A DNA stretch of 64,000 nucleotides from Bacteroides eggerthii (lineage in GTDB: Bacteria; Bacteroidota; Bacteroidia; Bacteroidales; Bacteroidaceae): assembly GCF_025146565.1 (NCBI RefSeq), contig NZ_CP102258.1, positions 806,001 through 870,000 of the forward strand, read 5' to 3'. Positions 62,620 through 64,000 of the stretch are shown here, piece by piece (the stretch's first letter is position 1; the number at the start of each line of letters is the position of its first letter). The position numbers and the translations under genes are program-made. A model generated the notes under the pieces. The model had not been told where the DNA came from. It made no database searches and worked only from the letters and a program-made list of their open reading frames with translations.

Positions 62620-63768
62620 TTATTTAATAAGTTTCAATACCTCTTTGGCAATGACCGTTGCCGAATCGGGTAATGCCAGTTTGGCTATGTTGTTGCTCAA
62701 GGCTTTCAGCTTCTCGTTGTCTTTCACTGTTTCCAGCGCTACGGACAGCAGCTTCTCTTTGGCTTCCGCATCTTTTACGTAGATAGCGGCATCCTTGTCG
62801 ACAAGGGCCAGTGCGTTTTTGGTTTGGTGGTCTTCTGCCACATTGGGCGACGGTACCAGAATCACCGGCTTGTGCAGCAGGCAGAATTCCGAAATGGAAC
62901 CGGCGCCGGCGCGGGAGATTACCAAGTCGGCGGCAGCGTAGGCATTCGCCATGTCCTTGATGAAATCTGTCACATAAAGGTTGGGAAGGGCGCTGATGTG
63001 TGGGTGGTGCACCGCCTCACCGGTTGCTGTGGTGATTGCGTCCCTTACCTGTGCGATATATATTTTACCGGTTTGCCAGATGAACTGTATGTCGGGGTTC
63101 TTCCGGATGATGTCCAAACCTGCGGTTAAAGTTTGGTTGATGGTTCGTGCTCCAAGACTGCCGCCCAGTATGAGGATTGTTTTTTTGGCGGGGTCTAAGT
63201 CGAAATAGCGTACGGCTTCTTCGCGGGAAATGGAATGGCCGAGCAGGTTCTGGCGGACAGGATTGCCGGTCATAATGATTTTCTCTGCGGGGAAGAACTT
63301 CTCCATGCCTTCGTAGGCGACGCATATCTTGCAGGCTTTCTTGGCAAGCAGCTTGTTGGTGACGCCGGCATAGGAGTTCTGCTCCTGTATCAAGGTGGGC
63401 ACTCCCATCATTCCTGCCGTTTTCAGGGTAGGACCGCTGGCATAGCCGCCTACACCTACTGCCACCTGCGGGCGGAACTGTTTGATAATGCTGCGTGCTT
63501 TCCATTGGCTGCGTGCCAGCTTCACCAATACGGCAAAGTTCTTCCACAGGTGTTTGCGGTCGAAACCCGCAACGGGCAGACCGATAATCTTATAACCGGC
63601 ATCGGGCACACGCTGCATTTCCATGCGCCCCTCCGCACCCACGAACAGAATTTCCGCATCGGGACACAATTCTTTGATTGCGTTGGCAATGGATACGGCC
63701 GGGAAAATATGCCCTCCTGTACCACCGCCGCTGATGATAATGCGCGGTTTGTTGTTCTTCGTTTCCAT
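62620..63768 (-). CDS. murG: UDP-GlcNAc:undecaprenyl-PP-MurNAc-pentapeptide GlcNAc transferase
   Basis: Makes lipid II from lipid I at the inner membrane. The 382-residue GT28 enzyme has IISGGGTGGHIFPAVSIANA, GVGGYASGPTLKTAGMMGVP, ILGGSLGARTINQTL and the donor site SRAGAGSISEFCLLHKPVIL. Length is typical. Confidence 0.98.
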   Translation of the reverse strand: METKNNKPRIIISGGGTGGHIFPAVSIANAIKELCPDAEILFVGAEGRMEMQRVPDAGYKIIGLPVAGFDRKHLWKNFAVLVKLARSQWKARSIIKQFRPQVAVGVGGYASGPTLKTAGMMGVPTLIQEQNSYAGVTNKLLAKKACKICVAYEGMEKFFPAEKIIMTGNPVRQNLLGHSISREEAVRYFDLDPAKKTILILGGSLGARTINQTLTAGLDIIRKNPDIQFIWQTGKIYIAQVRDAITTATGEAVHHPHISALPNLYVTDFIKDMANAYAAADLVISRAGAGSISEFCLLHKPVILVPSPNVAEDHQTKNALALVDKDAAIYVKDAEAKEKLLSVALETVKDNEKLKALSNNIAKLALPDSATVIAKEVLKLIK

Positions 63769-63811
63769 ATCTGAGTGTATATCTACTTGCTACTAATAAC
63801 TAATCTTAATA

Positions 63812-64000
63812 TTATTCAAATTCAGCATCGCTGTTCAGCATTTTGGCTGTCGGTTCTGCGGCGCTTTGCGCTTCACTGTAAGTGCTTTCGTCTCCGTTAT
63901 CGGTTTCTATCTGCATGGTGGGCAAGGCGTCGTGTTCACTCTGTTCTTCCAACTTGGCTGTATATCGGCTGACGCTCAGTATCATACCGATATAGGCGCA
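63812..64000 (-). CDS. ftsW: Cell division protein FtsW, C-terminal fragment
   Basis: An open frame from the right edge to a TAA at 63814-63812 gives the last 62 residues. AYIGMILSVSRYTAKLEEQ is the end of the final membrane helix, followed by a polar Glu/Ser-rich tail. Position directly upstream of murG identifies it as the lipid II polymerase FtsW, since the tail itself is not diagnostic. Confidence 0.72.
   Translation of the reverse strand, partial: CAYIGMILSVSRYTAKLEEQSEHDALPTMQIETDNGDESTYSEAQSAAEPTAKMLNSDAEFE

Overview
The window looks like a chromosomal segment of a gut Bacteroides (order Bacteroidales). The evidence is repeated Bacteroides-type promoter boxes (TAnnTTTG, sometimes with TTTG 19-20 bp upstream), almost no Shine-Dalgarno sequences, and family members typical of the genus: DUF6078, GH3-family acyl-acid amido synthetase, split LysO, head-GIN lipoprotein, RNase H with a viroplasmin-like N-terminus. 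The species cannot be fixed from the sequence alone.

Layout. 1-1670 is the end of a polysaccharide-utilisation stretch (GH88 tail and a lipoprotein sulfatase). 1740-12527 is housekeeping: cysS, a DUF6078 gene, mnmA, a GH3-family enzyme, pfkA, the acpP-fabF-rnc cluster, purN, pdxB and an ORF6N-domain gene. 12627-26200 is a surface-glycan locus, probably for lipooligosaccharide (LOS) core: about ten glycosyltransferases, a WaaP-like kinase, UDP-galactopyranose mutase and an MsbA-type ABC exporter. No wzx, wzy, initiating transferase or upxY/upxZ gene is present, which argues against a capsule locus. 26544-34780 holds rnhA, a nitroreductase, aroK, speA-argB, an ECF sigma factor with a putative anti-sigma partner, a head-GIN lipoprotein and a metallopeptidase. 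34880-45671 holds rimP-nusA-infB, then cvpA-sufB-sufC-sufD-sufS and a YbjQ-family gene. 45814-57642 holds hppA, split lysO, rnhB, corA, gpmI, a DUF3109 gene, gyrB, rpsT, tRNA-Glu, recO and yqeY. 57701-64000 is the division/cell-wall cluster read leftward: ftsW (partial), murG, murC, ftsQ, ftsA, ftsZ.

The most striking element lies between the divergent glycosyltransferase operons. Two perfectly matched 34-bp inverted sites (18903-18936 and 19083-19116) flank a 146-bp segment carrying a promoter that points rightward. Each site is a 14-bp palindromic arm pair around a central dinucleotide, TT in one and AA in the other, and contains the AAACGTTCGT core recalled for Bacteroides invertible promoters. 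Flipping the segment would turn the promoter from the GT90/GT8/GT2/GT2 operon on the right to the GT11 fucosyltransferase/GT92-like/GT14/GT4 operon on the left, with similar leader lengths. I infer an either/or switch between two glycan-decoration programmes. No recombinase is encoded in the window, so it would act in trans. The left operon also contains a GT14 gene broken at an A6 tract, a possible second variation point.

Other notable items are an intrinsic terminator in the rimP-nusA-infB leader, a 42-bp tail-to-tail overlap between pfkA and rnc, a Ser-type sulfatase, a phosphofructokinase with mixed active-site signatures, and three clusters of degenerate ~22-bp intergenic repeats.
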